From Candidatus Zhuqueibacterota bacterium 4572_119 (GTDB lineage Bacteria; Zhuqueibacterota; Zhuqueibacteria; Thermofontimicrobiales; Thermofontimicrobiaceae): DNA of 5,645 bases. The notes beneath the pieces were generated by a model. It searched no databases. It saw only the letters and a program-made list of their open reading frames with translations, and was not told the origin of the DNA. Shown here piece after piece: positions 5,614 through 5,645 of the stretch. The DNA is taken from assembly GCA_002084535.1 (NCBI GenBank), contig NBLI01000135.1, forward strand, positions 1-5,645, read 5' to 3'. The number at the start of each line of letters is the position of its first letter. Within the stretch, counting starts at the first letter, position 1. Made by a program: the position numbers and the translations under genes.

Positions 5614-5645
5614 TTCCGTTCACCAATCTTTTTAGCCGGTACTCC
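5610..5645 (-). CDS. C-terminal tail of a probable hexapeptide-repeat acyltransferase (partial, cut by window edge)
   Basis: Reading the minus strand from the window edge gives an open frame of 11 codons, GVPAKKIGERK, ending at TGA (5610-5612). The stop overlaps the GTG start of the next gene as GTGA, the usual arrangement of coupled genes. A tail of the form G-x-PAKxIG is typical of left-handed beta-helix (LbetaH) O- or N-acetyltransferases of the NeuD/WbbJ/maltose-acetyltransferase type, where it follows the last hexapeptide coil and lies near the acetyl-CoA site. Such enzymes are common in surface-polysaccharide loci, which fits the downstream flippase and deacetylase-like gene. Only the tail is visible, so the product is inferred from a short motif. 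That a gene ends here is fairly well supported by frame and overlap; the family is a moderate-confidence guess. Confidence 0.55.
   Translation of the reverse strand, partial: GVPAKKIGERK
5620..5624 (-). promoter_or_regulatory. Ribosome binding site for the deacetylase-like gene (decides the GTG start)
   Basis: On the minus strand GGTGA lies 6 bases before the GTG at 5613. It matches part of the sequence complementary to the 16S rRNA 3' end (AAGGAGGTGA). The reading frame has an in-frame TGA only two codons upstream of the GTG, so no earlier start exists, and the next Met is about 60 codons in, after the conserved-looking N-terminal motif. The site lies inside the last codons of the upstream gene. 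Confidence 0.6.

Overview
The window is a bacterial, A+T-rich stretch whose recognisable genes all lie on the minus strand, so transcription runs from position 5645 towards 1. The gene content (a flippase-type membrane protein, a polysaccharide-deacetylase-like protein, the tail of a probable hexapeptide acyltransferase and a sugar-kinase-like GHMP kinase) suggests a surface-glycan (O-antigen, capsule or exopolysaccharide) locus. DNA polymerase IV (dinB) sits in the middle of it. No marker in the window fixes the taxon. The low G+C, the intergenic heptamer repeats and the general look of the proteins would fit a Gram-negative lineage such as the FCB-type phyla, but that is a guess.

Layout in transcription order: the last 11 codons of a probable left-handed beta-helix acyltransferase (5610-5645); a 439-residue deacetylase-like protein starting at GTG (4294-5613), whose start overlaps the preceding stop as GTGA; a roughly 497-residue MOP/MVF-type polysaccharide flippase (2813-4306), overlapping its upstream neighbour by 13 bases, or by 1 base if the second Met is used; a complete 403-residue DinB (1605-2816) whose ATG overlaps the flippase stop as ATGA; a 66-base gap with a small inverted repeat; and a 363-residue GHMP kinase with galactokinase-like active-site residues, starting at TTG (447-1538). 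The overlaps argue that the first four genes form one translationally coupled unit. The kinase probably belongs to the same transcript but could have its own start.

Functionally, the acyltransferase, deacetylase-like protein, flippase and kinase can be read as sugar activation, glycan decoration and export across the inner membrane. DinB has no obvious role in this and is the odd member of the operon.

The final 446 bases (1-446) hold no convincing gene. They contain two same-orientation copies of a composite repeat, each made of tandem 7-mers (WGCTNNN) running into an identical 23-base segment with the palindrome TTTCAAG-TTT-CTTGAAA. Between and beside them are smaller hairpins and a second, imperfect 15-base direct repeat. 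This looks like a dispersed intergenic repeat family. I see no clear new defence or mobile system; the most interesting points are the repeat element, the dinB placement and the divergent deacetylase-like protein.
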